DNA of 64,000 bases, taken from Artemia franciscana. Its lineage: Eukaryota > Arthropoda > Branchiopoda > Anostraca > Artemiidae. The notes beneath the pieces are model-generated. The model had not been told where the DNA came from. It saw nothing but the letters and a program-made list of their open reading frames with translations, and did no database searches. Made by a program: the position numbers and the translations under genes. Positions 10,686 through 22,135 of this stretch are shown piece by piece (positions within the stretch are counted from its first letter, which is position 1; every line of letters begins with the position of its first letter). Location: assembly GCF_032884065.1 (NCBI RefSeq), contig NW_027062689.1:1860001-1924000 (forward strand). Reading direction: 5' to 3'.

Positions 10686-13100
10686 AACAAGAGCTAAGAC
10701 TTTAAGAGCTAACGACTTTATCAAGTCAATTTGTGCAGCTCCCTGACACGCCTACCAATTTTCATCGTCCTAGCACGTCCCCAACTCCCCTCAAAGAGAG
10801 CGATTCCAGTACGGTTCCTTCAATCACGTATCAAGGACATTTGCGTATCAAGGACTTTTTAGAAGGAATTGAATTCCTTCTAAATATCAAATTTCGTTAA
10901 GATCCGATCAGTTATTCGTAAGATAAAAATACCCCAATTTTCACGTTTTCCAAGAATTCCGGTTTCCCCCTCCAATCCCCCCAATGTCACAGGATCTGGT
11001 CAAAATTTAAAAATTGAGCTTTAAAGCACAAGATCCTTCTAAATATCAAATTTCATTAAGATCTGGTCACCCTTTCGTAAGTTACAAATACCTCAATTTT
11101 CAAAATTACCCCCCCCCCAGCTCCACCAAAGAGAGCAGATCCGGTCCGGTTATGTCAGTCACGTATCTTAGACAGGTTTTTATTCTTCCCATCCAGTTTC
11201 ATCCTGATCTCACCGTTTGAAGTATTTTCAAAGATTTCCGGTACCCCCCAACTGCCCCCCCCCCCAATTACGCTGGATCCAGTTGAGATTTAAAATAAGA
11301 GATCTGATTCCAGTACGGTTCCTTCAATCACGTATCAAGAACATTTATGTATCATTCTATCCACCACGGACTTCTTCTATCCACCAAGCTTCATCCCGAT
11401 TCCTCCACTCAAAGTGTTTTCCAAGATTTCCCCCTCCAACTCCCCCCAATGTCAAAAGATCTGGTCGGGATTTGAAATAAGAGCTCTGAGACATGAATTC
11501 CTTCTAAATGTCAAATTTCATTAAGATCCAATCACCTATTCGTAAGATAAAAATGCCCCATTTTTCACGTTTTCAAAGAATTCCGGTTTCCCTCTCCAAT
11601 CCCCCAAATGTCACAGGATCTGGTCGGAACTTAAAATTATAGCTTTAAAGCACAAGATCCTTCTAAATATTAAATTTCATTAAGATATGGTCACCCTTTC
11701 GTAAGTTACAAGTACCTCAATTTTCAAAAATTACCCCCCCCCCCAAACTCAACCAAAGAGAGCAGATCCGTCCGGTTACATCAGTCACGTATCTTAGACA
11801 GGTTTTTATTCTTCCCATCCATTTTCATCCTGATCTCACCGCTTTAAGTACTTTCAAAGATTTCCGGTACCCCCCAACTGCCCCCCCCCAATTACGCTGG
11901 ATCCGGTTGAGATTTAAAATAAGAGATCTGAGTTACGAGGTCCTTCTAAATATGAAATTTCATTAGGATCCGATCACTCCTTCGCAAGTTGAAAATATGT
12001 CATTTTTTCTAATTCTTCAGAATTACCCCCCCCCCCCCAATAGAGCGGATCTGTTCCAATTATGTAAATCACGTATCTAAGACTTCTGCTTATTTTTCCC
12101 ACCAAGTTGCATCCCGATCCCTCCAATCTAAGCGTTTTCCATCATTTTAGGTTCCCCCACCCCAAATTCCCCCCAGTGTTACCAGATCCGGTCGGGACTT
12201 AAAATAAGAGCATTGAGACACGATATCCTTCTAAATATCAAATTTCATTGAGATCCGATCACCCTTTCATAAGTTAAAAATACCTCATTTTTTCTAATTT
12301 TTCAGAATTAAACCTCCCCCCAACTACCCCAAAGAGAGCGTATCTGTTCCGATTATGTCAATCATGTATATAGGACTTGTGCTTATTTTTCCCACCAAGT
12401 TTCATCCCGATCCATCCACTCTAAGTGTTTTCCAAGTTTTAGGTTTCCCCCTCACAACTCACCCTCCCCAATGTCACCAGATCTGGTCGAGATTTAAAAT
12501 AAGATCTCTGAGACACGATATCCTTCTAAATATCAAATTTCATTGAGATCCGATTACCCGTTCGTAAGTTAAAAATACCTCATTTTTCTAATTTTTCAGA
12601 ATTACCCCCCCCCCCCAATACCCCAAATGAGAGCGGATCCGCTCCGGCTATAGCAATCATGTATCTAGGACTAATGCTTATTTTTCCCATTAAGTTTCAT
12701 CCCGATGCCTCCGCTCTAAGTGTTTTCCAAGATTTTAGGTTTCCCCCTCCCAACTCCCCCCCCCAGTATCACCAGATCCAGTCGGGATTTAAAATAACAG
12801 CTCTGAGACACGATATCCTTCCAAACATCAAATTTCATTAAGATCTGATCAACCGTTCGTAAGTTAAAAATACTTCAATTTTTCTATTTTTTCCGAATTT
12901 ACGGGCCACCACTCCCCCCTGATGGTCAAATCAGGAAGACGATTATTTATAATTTAATCTGGCCTGGTCCCTGATACGCCTGCCAAATTTCATCGTCCTA
13001 GCTTACCTGGATGTGCCTAAAGTAGCAAAACCGGGACCGACAGACCGACAGAATTTGCGATTGCTATATGTCACTTGGTTAATACCAAGCGCCATAAAAA
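10686..13100 (+). mobile_element. Family A element, copy A2
   Basis: It starts AACAAGAGCTAAGAC with most of the 5' block shortened, then carries about eight units. The last four are in the order P, Q, R, R' (types defined under the higher-order repeat finding). The 3' block holds CCTGATACGCCTGCCAAATT, CATCGTCCTAGCTTACCTGG and GACCGACAGACCGACAG. A terminal hairpin at 13072-13091 (one mismatch) and CCATAAAAA end it at 13100. No coding capacity. Confidence 0.75.
13072..13091 (+). other. 3' terminal hairpin of A2
   Basis: CACTTGGT, loop TAAT, ACCAAGCG: an 8 bp stem with one mismatch, nine bases from the element end. Hairpins near the 3' end are a hallmark of Helitron-type elements; the CTRR end of canonical Helitrons is not seen. 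Confidence 0.7.
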
Positions 13101-13393
13101 TCCAGCAGAGTCAAATATTTTGTACTCCGAGAATTTAATCATAAAATGGACCTTTGGACAAAAATTATCAAAATGTGACAATATTTTTGCTTAGTTACAC
13201 TTCAAATATTGTTTTTTCACCAGCAACTGGAAAATGGAAATGCATTAAACAAGAAATAGTCTTTTCATTACCGCAAAATAGAAAAGTAATACCTAAGCAC
13301 AAAGAAGATATCTTTTTGTCACAATAAAATAAATTAGAATCCATTTTAGGGTATGAGAAAGTACAAGGTGTTTTAAGCGGTAGGTAAAAAACA
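13101..13393. other. Unique spacer between A2 and A3
   Basis: About 290 bases of AT-rich intron with no repeat units and no recognised gene. Confidence 0.5.
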
Positions 13394-16300
13394 ACAAGAG
13401 CTAAGAGCTCATATGGCACTTGTGACGAGGCATGAAGAGCTAAGAGCCAAGAGATCGTATGGTATGAGCTCTAACAAAATTCTGTGAATCAATAGATTGA
13501 TTTAAAAGGAAAATAAGAGGCTTAATGCCGGTCAGGATTTAAAACAAGAGCTCTGAGTCACGATGTCCTTCTAAATATCAAAATTCATTAAGATCCGATC
13601 ACCCACTCGTATGTTATAAATACCTAATTTTTTCTAATTTTTCCTCTCCCTTTAGCCCCCCAGATGGTCGAATCTGGGAAAACGACTTTATCAAGTCAAT
13701 TTGTGCAGCTCCCCGACACGCCTACCAATTTTCATCGTCCTAGCACGTCCAGAAGCACCAAACTCGCCAAATCACTGAACCCCTCCCTCCAACTCCTCCA
13801 AAGAGAGCGAATCCAGTACGGTTCCATCAGTCACGTATCAAGGACATTTGCATATTCTATCCACCAAGCTTCATCCCGATTCCTCCACTCAAAGTGTTAT
13901 CCAAGTTTTTCCCCTCCAACTCCCCTCAATGTCAAAAGATCTGGTCGGGATTTGAAATAAGAGCTCTGAGACATGAATTCCTTCTAAATATCAAATTTCA
14001 TTAAGATCCGTCACAGGATCTGGTCGGAATTTAAAATTAGAGCTTTAAAGCACAAGATCCTTCTAAATATCAAATTTCATTAAGATCTGGTCACCCTTTC
14101 GTAAGTTACAAATACCTCAATTTTCAAAATTACCCTCCCCCCCCCCAACTCCACCAAAGAGAGCATATCCGGTCCGGTTATGTCAGTCACGTATCTTAGA
14201 CAAGTCTTTATTCTTCCCATCCAGTTTCATCCTGATCTCACCGCTTTAAGTATTTTCAAAGATTTCCAGTACCCCCCCCCCAACTGCCCCCCCCCCCAAT
14301 TATGCTGGATCCGGTTGAGATTTAAAATAAGAGATCTGAGTTACGAGGTCCTTCTAAATATGAAATTTCATTAAGATCCGATCACTCCTTTGTAAGATGA
14401 AAATACGTCATTTTTTCACATTTTTCAGAATTAACCCCCCCCCCCCAATAGAGCGGATCCTTTCCAAATATGTAAATCACGTATCTAAGACTTCTGCTTA
14501 GTTTTCTCACTAAGTTTCATCCCGTCCCTCCAATCTAAGTGTTTTCCATCATTTTAGGTTCCCCACCCCAAACTTCCCCCAATGTTACCAGATCCAGTCG
14601 CGACTTAAAATAAGAGCTTTGAGACACGATATCCTTCTAAATATCAAATTTTCTTGAGATCCGATTACCCGTTCGTAAGTTAAAAATACCTCATTTTTTC
14701 TAATTTTTCAGAATTAACCCCCCCCCCAACTACCCCAAAGAGAACGTATCCGTTCCAGTTATGTCAATCATGTATCTAGGACTTGTGCTTGTTTTTCCCA
14801 CCAAGTTTCATCCCGATCCCTCCTCTCTAAGTGTTTTCCAAGTTTTAGGTTCCCCTTCCCAAATCCCCTCCCCAATGTCACCAGATCCGGTCGGGATTTA
14901 AAATAAGAGCTCTGAGACACGATTTCGTTCTAAATATAAAATTTCATTGAGATCCGATCACCCGTTTGTAAGTTAAAAATACCTCATTTTTTTTAGTTTT
15001 TTCAGAATTAACCCTCCCCCAACTACCCTAAAGAGAGCAGAACCGGTCCAGTTATGTCAGTCACGTACCTTAGACAGGTTTTTATTCTTACCATCCATTT
15101 TCATCCTGATCTCACCGCTTTAAGTATTTTCTAAGATTTCCGGTTCCCCCAATTGCCCCCCTCCCAATTACGCTGGATCCAGTTGTGATTTAAAATAAGA
15201 GATCTGAGTTACGAGGTCTTTCTAAATATGAAGTTTCATGAAGATCCGATCACTCCTTCGTAAGTTAAAACTACATCATTTTTTCTAATTTCTCAGAATT
15301 ATCCCCCCCCCCCAATGGAGCGGATCCGTTCCAATTATGTAAATCACGTATCTAAGACTTCTGCTTATTTTTCCCACCAAGTTTCATCCTGATTCCTCCA
15401 ATCTAAGCGTTTTCCATCATTTTAGGTTCCCCCACCCCAAACTTCCTCCAATGTCACGAGATCCGGTCGGGACTTAAAATAAGAGCTTTGAGACACGATA
15501 TCCTTCTAAATATCAAATTTCATTGAGATCCGATCACCTGTTCGTAAGTTAAAAATCCCTGATTTTTTTTAGTTTTTCACAATTAACCCCCCCCCCCCCA
15601 ACTACCCCAAAGAGGGCAGATCCGGTCCGGTTATGGCAGTCACGTATCTTAGACAAGTTTTTATTCTTCCCATCCAGTTTCATCCTGATTTCACCGCTTT
15701 CAGTATTTTCTAAGGTTTCCGGTTCCCCCCAACTAACCCCCCACAATTACGCTGGATCCGGTTGAGATTTAAAATACGAGATCTGAGTTACGAGGTCCTT
15801 CTAAATATGAAGTTCCATGAAGGTCCAATCACTTCTTCGTAAGTTAAAAATACGTCATTTTTTCTAATTTTTCAGAATTAACCCCCCCCCCCCCCCAATA
15901 GAGATGATCCGTTCCAATTATGTAAATCACGTATCTAAGACTTCTGCTTATTTTTCCCACCAAGTTTCATCCCGATCCCTCAAATCTAAGCGTTTTCCAT
16001 CATTTTAGGTTACCCCACCCCAAAGTCCCCCAATGTCCCCAGATCCGGTCGGGACTTAAAATAAGACCTTTGAGACACGATATCCTTCTAAATATCAAAT
16101 TTTCTTGAGATCCGATCACCCGTTCGTAAGTTAGAAATACCTCATTTTTTTAATTTTTCAGAATTAACCCCCCTCCCCAACTACCCCAAAGAGAGCGGAT
16201 CCGTTTCGGTTATGTCAATCATGTATCTAGGCCTTTTGCTTATTTTTCCCACCAAGTTTCATCCCGAACCATCCACTCTAAGTGTTTTCCAAGTTTTAGG

Positions 16301-16816
16301 TTTCCCCTTCCCAGCTCCCCCCCATTATCACCAGATCTGGTCGGGATTTAAAATAAGAGCTCTGAAACACGACATTCTTCTAAATATCAAATTTCATTGA
16401 GATCCAATCACCCGTTCGTAAGTTAAAAATACCTCATTTTTTTAATTTTTCAGAATTACCCCCCCCCCCCCAACTACCCCAAAGAGAGCGGATCCGTTCT
16501 GGTTATAGCAATCAGGTATCTAGGACTTGTGCTTATTTTTCCCACCAAGTTTTATCCCAATCCCTCCACTCTAAGTGTTTTCCAAGATTCTAGGTTTCCC
16601 CCTCCCAACTCCCCCCCCCCCAATATCACCAGATCCAGATGGTCAAATCGGGAAAACGACTGTTCTGATTTAGTCTGGTCTGGTCCCTGATACGCCTGTC
16701 AAATTTCATCGTCCTAGCTTACCTGGATGTGCCTAAAGTAGGAAAACAGGGACCGACAGAGCGACAGAATTTGCGATTGCTATATGTCACTTGGTTAATA
16801 CCAAGTGCCATAAAAA
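13394..16816 (+). mobile_element. Family A element, copy A3, both ends present
   Basis: This is the most complete copy. The 5' end is ACAAGAGCTAAGAGCTCATA, with ATATGGCACTTG that is an inverted match to CAAGTGCCATA at the 3' end (subterminal inverted repeat of about 11 bp). The 5' block at 13640-13790 and the 3' block at 16630-16745 are related direct repeats of about 110 bp. Between them, phase anchors CCTTCTAAATAT fall near 14060, 14350, 14632, 14926, 15219, 15500, 15798, 16086 and 16375, a period of 281-298 bp. It ends with a perfect hairpin at 16788-16807 and CCATAAAAA. It sits 45 bp from exon 3 of the Vps62-like gene. Confidence 0.8.
16788..16807 (+). other. 3' terminal hairpin of A3
   Basis: CACTTGGTTAATACCAAGTG, a perfect 8 bp stem with a TAAT loop, nine bases before the end of the element. 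Compare 13072 and, on the other strand, 17323 and 38157. Confidence 0.8.
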
Positions 16817-16861
16817 GGAAGCATTTGATTTTATTTTATTGTAACTGAATTACTTTCTTAC

Positions 16862-17057
16862 CCGTGTTCCGGTAGTCTTCAAAATAACAGCATGTACCAG
16901 ATCCGCCATCATCGTGGTAGTGTCCGTGGCGAATCTTACCAGCAAATGCAACAGGATGAGTTTCATCTACCAACTTGTAATGGCCCGGGTTTCTTGTATA
17001 CCAGCCACTGTGTTGATAAAATACGACACGGTCAAGTGTTGTTCCATTATTTGTTGC
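16862..17057 (-). CDS. Vps62-like secreted protein, exon 3
   Basis: The acceptor TATGTTTAAG precedes 17057 (pyrimidine-poor, so somewhat weak). The donor G|GTAAGA follows 16862. It opens in phase 0, as exon 2 ends, and leaves phase 1. It encodes residues 131-195: VVFYQHSGWYTRN, then HPVAFAGKIRHGHYHDDGG and CCYFEDYRN. The combination of an aromatic QHSGW segment, HPVA(F/Y)xxKxxHG and YHDxGG is the conserved core of the Vps62-like domain as I know it in plants and invertebrates. The His, Asp and Gly residues suggest a folded, possibly metal- or ligand-binding core; no activity is known to me. Confidence 0.8.
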
Positions 17058-17314
17058 CTTAAACATATATCTTAGATTAATCGAGATATGAAATGTTTGA
17101 AAAATAGATAAAAAAAACGTTTTTTTCCCAAATAAAAGTAAGGAATCACGTTTAAACCTAAAATGAGCAGAACTTATTCCGCATACGGGGAACTGCCCCT
17201 TCCTCAACCTTTCACTCTCCTACCCACCACTGGTGGATACAGGGGGGTGGGGGACCCTGCATCCCCCAAGATTTTTTCTGGCGCCATCTTATCATGTTTT
17301 TTTTTTATTTTTAC
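17058..17314. other. Intron 2 part next to exon 3
   Basis: About 260 bases with a short B-type scrap near 17105-17215 (GTAAGGAATCACGTTTAAAC, then GAGCAGAACTTATTCCG and GGAACTGCCCCTTCCTCAAC). Nothing else recognised. Confidence 0.45.
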
Positions 17315-18056
17315 TCTTTTTATGGCACTTGGTATTTACCAAGTGACATATAGTGATCGCAATTTCTGTCGGTCTGTCTGTCGGTCGGCCCCGCTTTTGC
17401 TAGTTTGGGCACTTCCAGATTAGCTAGGACGAGGAAAGTTGGCGGGCGTATCAGGGACCTGACGAAATTAAATTTGAAATAGTTTCTTCCCCGATTCGAC
17501 GATCTGGGAGGGAGCGAGCGAACAAGATAGTTGAGAAGAATTTTATTTGCCGATAAAACAAATGATTGTTCTTCTTAAGTGTGGTTTGTGGTCTAGGGGT
17601 ATGTTTCTCGCTTAGGCTGCGAGAAGTCTCAGGCTCGAATCCCGAACCACCCCAATTTTTACTTGAAGAAGATCTGAAACTAGATACGTGATCAATATAG
17701 AGATCGCTGAAAGTTGGCAGGCGTATCAGGGACCTGACCGGATTAAATTAGAAATAGTCGTTTCCCCGATTCGACCATATGAGGGAAGTGGAACGACGGT
17801 TAATTCGGAAAATTTGAGGTGTTTTTAACTTACGAACGGGTTATCAGATCTTAATGAAATTCGATATTTAGAAAGACCTCGTGTCTCAGAGCTCTTATCT
17901 TAAATCCAGACCAGATCCGCTTACATTGGGGGAGTTGGGGGGACCAGAAATCTTAGGAAACGCTGAGAGTGGAGAGATCGTAAGGTAACTTGGTTGGAAG
18001 AAGCTCTTGGCTCTTCGACCTCGTCACAAGTGCCATATGAGCTCTTGGCTCTTGTT
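17315..18056 (-). mobile_element. Family A element, copy A4 (minus), with tRNA-like passenger
   Basis: Read on the minus strand it runs from the family 5' end (18056) to the 3' hairpin (about 17344-17323) and terminal CCATAAAAA (17315). It has only about one repeat unit. The 3' block occurs twice, at 17434-17514 and 17709-17789 (about 85% alike by eye: GAAAGTTGGC.GGCGTATCAG, GGGACCTGAC, CCCCGATTCGAC). The 194 bases between hold a tRNA-Pro-like sequence. Other copies have the block once at this end. It lies in intron 2 of the Vps62-like gene, in the same orientation as the gene. Confidence 0.75.
17581..17652 (+). tRNA. tRNA-Pro(AGG)-like sequence, probably degenerate
   Basis: The anticodon arm is perfect: stem CTCGC/GCGAG around TTAGGCT at 17612-17618, anticodon AGG at 17614-17616. 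The internal A box TGGTCTAGGGG is intact. The B box GGCTCGAATCC differs by one base from GGTTCGANTCC, and the T stem has one A-C mismatch. The acceptor strands GTGGTT and AACCAC can pair, but in a register shifted from the canonical one. A TTTTT pol III stop follows at 17656. It may be a decayed gene, a tRNA-derived SINE head, or a functional gene with odd ends; decay is favoured because it sits inside a transposon. Confidence 0.5.
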
Positions 18057-18904
18057 TTAGAATAAATTTGTTAGTTTGGTCAATTATTGGCATCTTTGTC
18101 ACATTGGATTCCCCCAGGATTTCACTCATTTTGACCCTTGTCACATTGGGCCTCCCCCAAGATGTTGCACTAGATCCAGTACCTACACAGTGACCCACCG
18201 GCCTTACTCCACTATAGCTCATGCGAAATTATACATCACTATACGTCCTGCTGTCAAACATGCAGTGAATAAACTTGGTTAAATGAAGCTTTAAAATAAA
18301 CGGCTATTTTGACATTTTATTTTTTATTGGCTTCTTTACTTTTTAGGAGCGAATATCCCACCTTGCTGCATTATTGTCGCTCAAACTGAGAAGCTCAATA
18401 TAGCCTACAACGATCAATAATTTTAAAGTGATGACTATCTTAGAATTTTTATTCAGTAACAAATTTGCTCTTTTTGGGTCACCTCTGGAGTTTGGTGCGA
18501 CAAAATGGCAGAAAATGCCACGGGTGTTTGTTGACGCATAATGTTTTGGCTACTTAAATAGCGCACTAGAACTTTTAATATTCATTCGGGTAAGCTGTCT
18601 CCTAGTTATCCTGTACAATTGATTCAATGCAATAATCCCTGGTTAAATACCAAACAACACATCCATGATTTGTCCTTAAAGAAATTAAAAGATGCTCTGT
18701 TGCACATTTTTGTAGATGGGAACAGGAAACCCCTACAACACGGTTCTCTGATTTGCAGAATTCGATGATGTTCATTAAGATAATTTAACCTTTGGGGCAT
18801 TTTCCCTTTTTCGAAAATCTACATATCGAAAATCGAATAATAGCTTTTGATGCGTAACTTTAAACTTTATATTTTCTATATTTAAAATCACGATTGAAAT
18901 CAAT
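18057..18904. other. Intron sequence with weak repeat scraps
   Basis: A short direct duplication occurs at 18092-18165 (TTGTCACATTGG with CCCCCA(G/A)GATxT, twice). From 18420 onward there are diverged B-like words (GTTTTGGCTACTTAAATAGC, CACTAGAACTTTTAATATTC, GGGGCATTTTCCCTTTTTCG). No gene is seen. Confidence 0.4.
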
Positions 18905-20520
18905 TACTTTTTGTGTATATATTAAATAAAAAAGAAAAGTTTTTCAACTGAAAGTAAGGAGCGACATTCAAACTTAAAACGAACAGAAACTACTCGGTAT
19001 ATGAAAGGGGCTGTTCCCTCTTCAACGCCCCACTCTTTACGCTAAAGTTTGACTCTTTCTCTCAACTCTTATTTTTAAAACAGTAAAAAACTTTTTTTTA
19101 ATTTAATTTCTGAACGTTTTTGAACTAATGCGTGTTTTGATTTTCATGAATAATTAAAACGAAATTTGAATATTAATTTATTTTTTTTTGGCTAAATGGC
19201 TTTCTCATAATTTTGATCGGATGATTTTGAGCAAAACAGGAATAGGGGAGGAGACCTAGTTACCCTCCAATCCTTTGGCTGCTTAAAAGGGCAATTAGAG
19301 CTTTAAATTTCTTACGAATGTTTTTATTAGTAAAAATATGCATAACTTACGAATCAACTTACGTAACGACATTCTATATTCTTATGTTTTTATTACGTAT
19401 ATGAGGGGATTCGCCCTCTCGTCAATACCTCGCTCTTCACACTAAAGCTAAAATTTTGTCCCAATTCCTTAAGAATGGCCCCTGAATCACAAAGGCTGTA
19501 GAATAAATAGTTGAAATTTACTAAGAAATACTTTAGCGTAAAGAGCGAGGTATTTAGAGGAGGTGAACCCCTCATATGCGCAATAATTTCTTTTGTTTTA
19601 AGTTTTAATGCATCTCCTTACTTTCAGTTGAAAAAACTTTTTCATATTTATTTTTTCACTGTTCTTTTTTTTAAATACTAGAAAATCCTGAACCCCCTTA
19701 ATGGAAATTCTCTTCCCGCATGACAAATTCCTCCATGTAAAGTTCCCCCCACATAACCCACTCCCTCAACCTCTCATCCCCCCAACCAAAACAATCCTCT
19801 TGAAAACGTCTGTACACTTCCCAATAACCATTACTATATGTCAACACTGGTCACAGTTTGTAACTTACAGCCCCTCCCATGGGGACTGTGGGTGAGTAAG
19901 TCGTCCCTAAGGACATAGTTGTTAGGTGTTTCGACTATGCTTAATAAAACGGCTATCTCAGAATTTTGATCCGGTGACTTTGGGAAAAATGAGCTTGGGA
20001 TCCAATTTTTTGGTCACTTTAAAAGGGCATAGAAATTTTAATTTCTGTTAAATTAAGCCCTCCTGTGAAATTTTAGGACTAGTGGGTCCATGAGAGCACC
20101 CCTGGGAAAAAAACAAATAAACACGAATCCGTGATCTGTCTTGTGAAAAAAATACAAAATTTCACATTTTTCTAGGTAGGAGCTTAGAACTTCTACTATA
20201 CGGTTCTCTGGTACGCTGAATCTGATGGTGTGATTTTTGTCAAGTGATTTTTGTGATTTTTTTGTGTGATTTTTGTGATTTTTATTCTATGACTTTTGAG
20301 GGGTGTTTCCCCTTATTTTCTAAAGTAAGGTAAATTTTCTCAGTCTCGTAACTTTTGATGGGCATAAATAAATTTGATGAAACTTATATATTTGAAATCA
20401 GCATTAAGATGCAATTCTTTTGATGTGACTATTAGCATCAAAATTCCGTTTTTTAAGAATTTTGGTTACTATTCAGCCGGGTCCCTCCTTACTACAGTTC
20501 GTTACCACGAACTGTTTGAT
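18905..20520 (+). repeat. Family B element, copy B2 (right half)
   Basis: It enters at an AACTGAAAGTAAGGAGCGAC hairpin (18947-19085) and contains the ACGAATCAACTTACGTAACG block at 19340. A second hairpin pair lies at 19430-19640 (CTAAAGCTAAAATTTTGTCC with inverted partners). It continues through CTATCTCAGAATTTTGATCC at 19950 to the right terminus GTTACTATTCAGCCGGGTCC, terminal hairpin 20495-20514 and TTTGAT. The left terminus is missing. It lies in intron 2 of the minus-strand gene. Confidence 0.7.
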
Positions 20521-22135
20521 TGTTATCAAAACTGCTTTTTTAGAGCTTCTCAGCCTAATAACCCTGATCGGTCCTTACTTACAATTCTTTACGACGAACT
20601 GTATACTCTCAGGAAATGCACTTTGTCGTAAAGACAAACCAACTAAATCCATTATGAAAATTATATCTTGAATTGAGGCATTTTGCTAATAGCAATGTAA
20701 AATTGCAAAGTCTGCTATTACCTAAGGGCTATAATAGGGAGGGGATAAGGTCATTTGCTCCCATTAGATTTTTGACACCCCCAGTTGCTTCAACAGTCGG
20801 CAGGGTTTTTACAGATCACTCATGACAGCATTTTTACCCCTTCCCGTCCCCTATATATTGAAAACATGATTTCGAGGTATTTTTCATCGAAAATGGCTTT
20901 TTCGGTGTTTCTTTGAAAATAAAACTATCCCATGCTTTAAATTTGAGAATAAATATTTTACCGTTGACCCTACTTTGCCGTGGATTGACCTCGCTACCCC
21001 TCCCTGTAGATCTTGAAAAGTGCCCTTTTTGGTATTTTCGTTGAAAAATGCCTTTTTTGGCGTTTTTATTTGAAAATCGTCAAATAGCTACAAAATATCC
21101 CCTCCTAGATTTCCCGCCCCCTACGTTTTCAGAAATTGGCCTTACTGCCATTACTATGGATAAAAAACTTCAATATACCTTTAGATTGGTGGTAGCAGTA
21201 GTAACGAAGATCTTCGCAGTTACGTTTTTATCATGATAAATAGTTGATAGCCTTTATAGATTATTTCTGATGGTACACGTATAGCAGATTGAAGAATTTT
21301 TTTTATAAATATAAACACATAGCTTTCGTCTAAACTTCGTCTGATACATGAAGGTGCAGTCCCAACTCTTGTGCTAGTTTTTCCACCATTGCAGAGGCCA
21401 TGTTGGAAATTTTCTCTTGGAATTTAGACTAGACCAACAATCAGTTGACCAAAAAGGTAACCAAGCTAAAGCTGTTTAAATAATGTGTGATTTTAGCAAG
21501 CTAGCGACGATTCATTTATGCCTGGTAAAATGTCACTTTTTATCTCGTACTATCAAGTGATAGACACAAAGATCAATTTCATGATCATTTCAAAATTATC
21601 GTAATTAGGATAATTTTTATTTTATTTTGATTTTTTGAAAATTATCCTCTCGTTTCAAAATTATCCTAATTAGCAGCCTAAACTGTTGGACTGTATATAT
21701 GCCTTTTTGTATCCCTTAGATATTGATTCTGAAAAATTCAGTATTGCAGAAACGTATTTTCTCACATTTTTCTTCTAATTTGAAAGTGTATATGCAAATT
21801 CTTTAGCTTTAGGGCTTAGATATCGCATAAAAACGTGAAGCTATAAGTAATTTTTATATGGTTTTGATGGTAGGAGAATTTAATACATGATCACTTTTGA
21901 AATTGTGTGACAATTATCAATGACGCTCACAACTATCACAAAGGTGATGGCTACTTTTTTCCAAAAATAATTACCAGAAAGTAGAGTTTTGCTCAGTTTT
22001 GAGACAACCGGGAGACATAAGCGAGTTTGTTTTTGAGCATGATAAGTAGACATACTATAATTGCAAAAGAAATTTCTTTTTATAGTGTGAAAACACTTTC
22101 TGTTCATTCTAGTTTCCATATTCCACTATGATTAC
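20521..22135. other. Rest of intron 2 of the Vps62-like gene
   Basis: Mostly unremarkable AT-rich sequence. At 20880-21070 a short motif recurs (GAAAA.GGCTTTTTCGGTGTTT, GAAAAATGCCTTTTTTGGCG), giving small palindromes. No exon-like frame with good splice sites was found. Confidence 0.4.

Noticed and set aside
8470-16400. Many similar open frames (such as MSIMYLGLVLIFPTKFHPD) in the A elements
   Set aside because: They are by-products of the ~290 bp DNA repeat: each copy stops within one or two units, and composition follows the C and T runs. No start context, splice pattern or domain is conserved.
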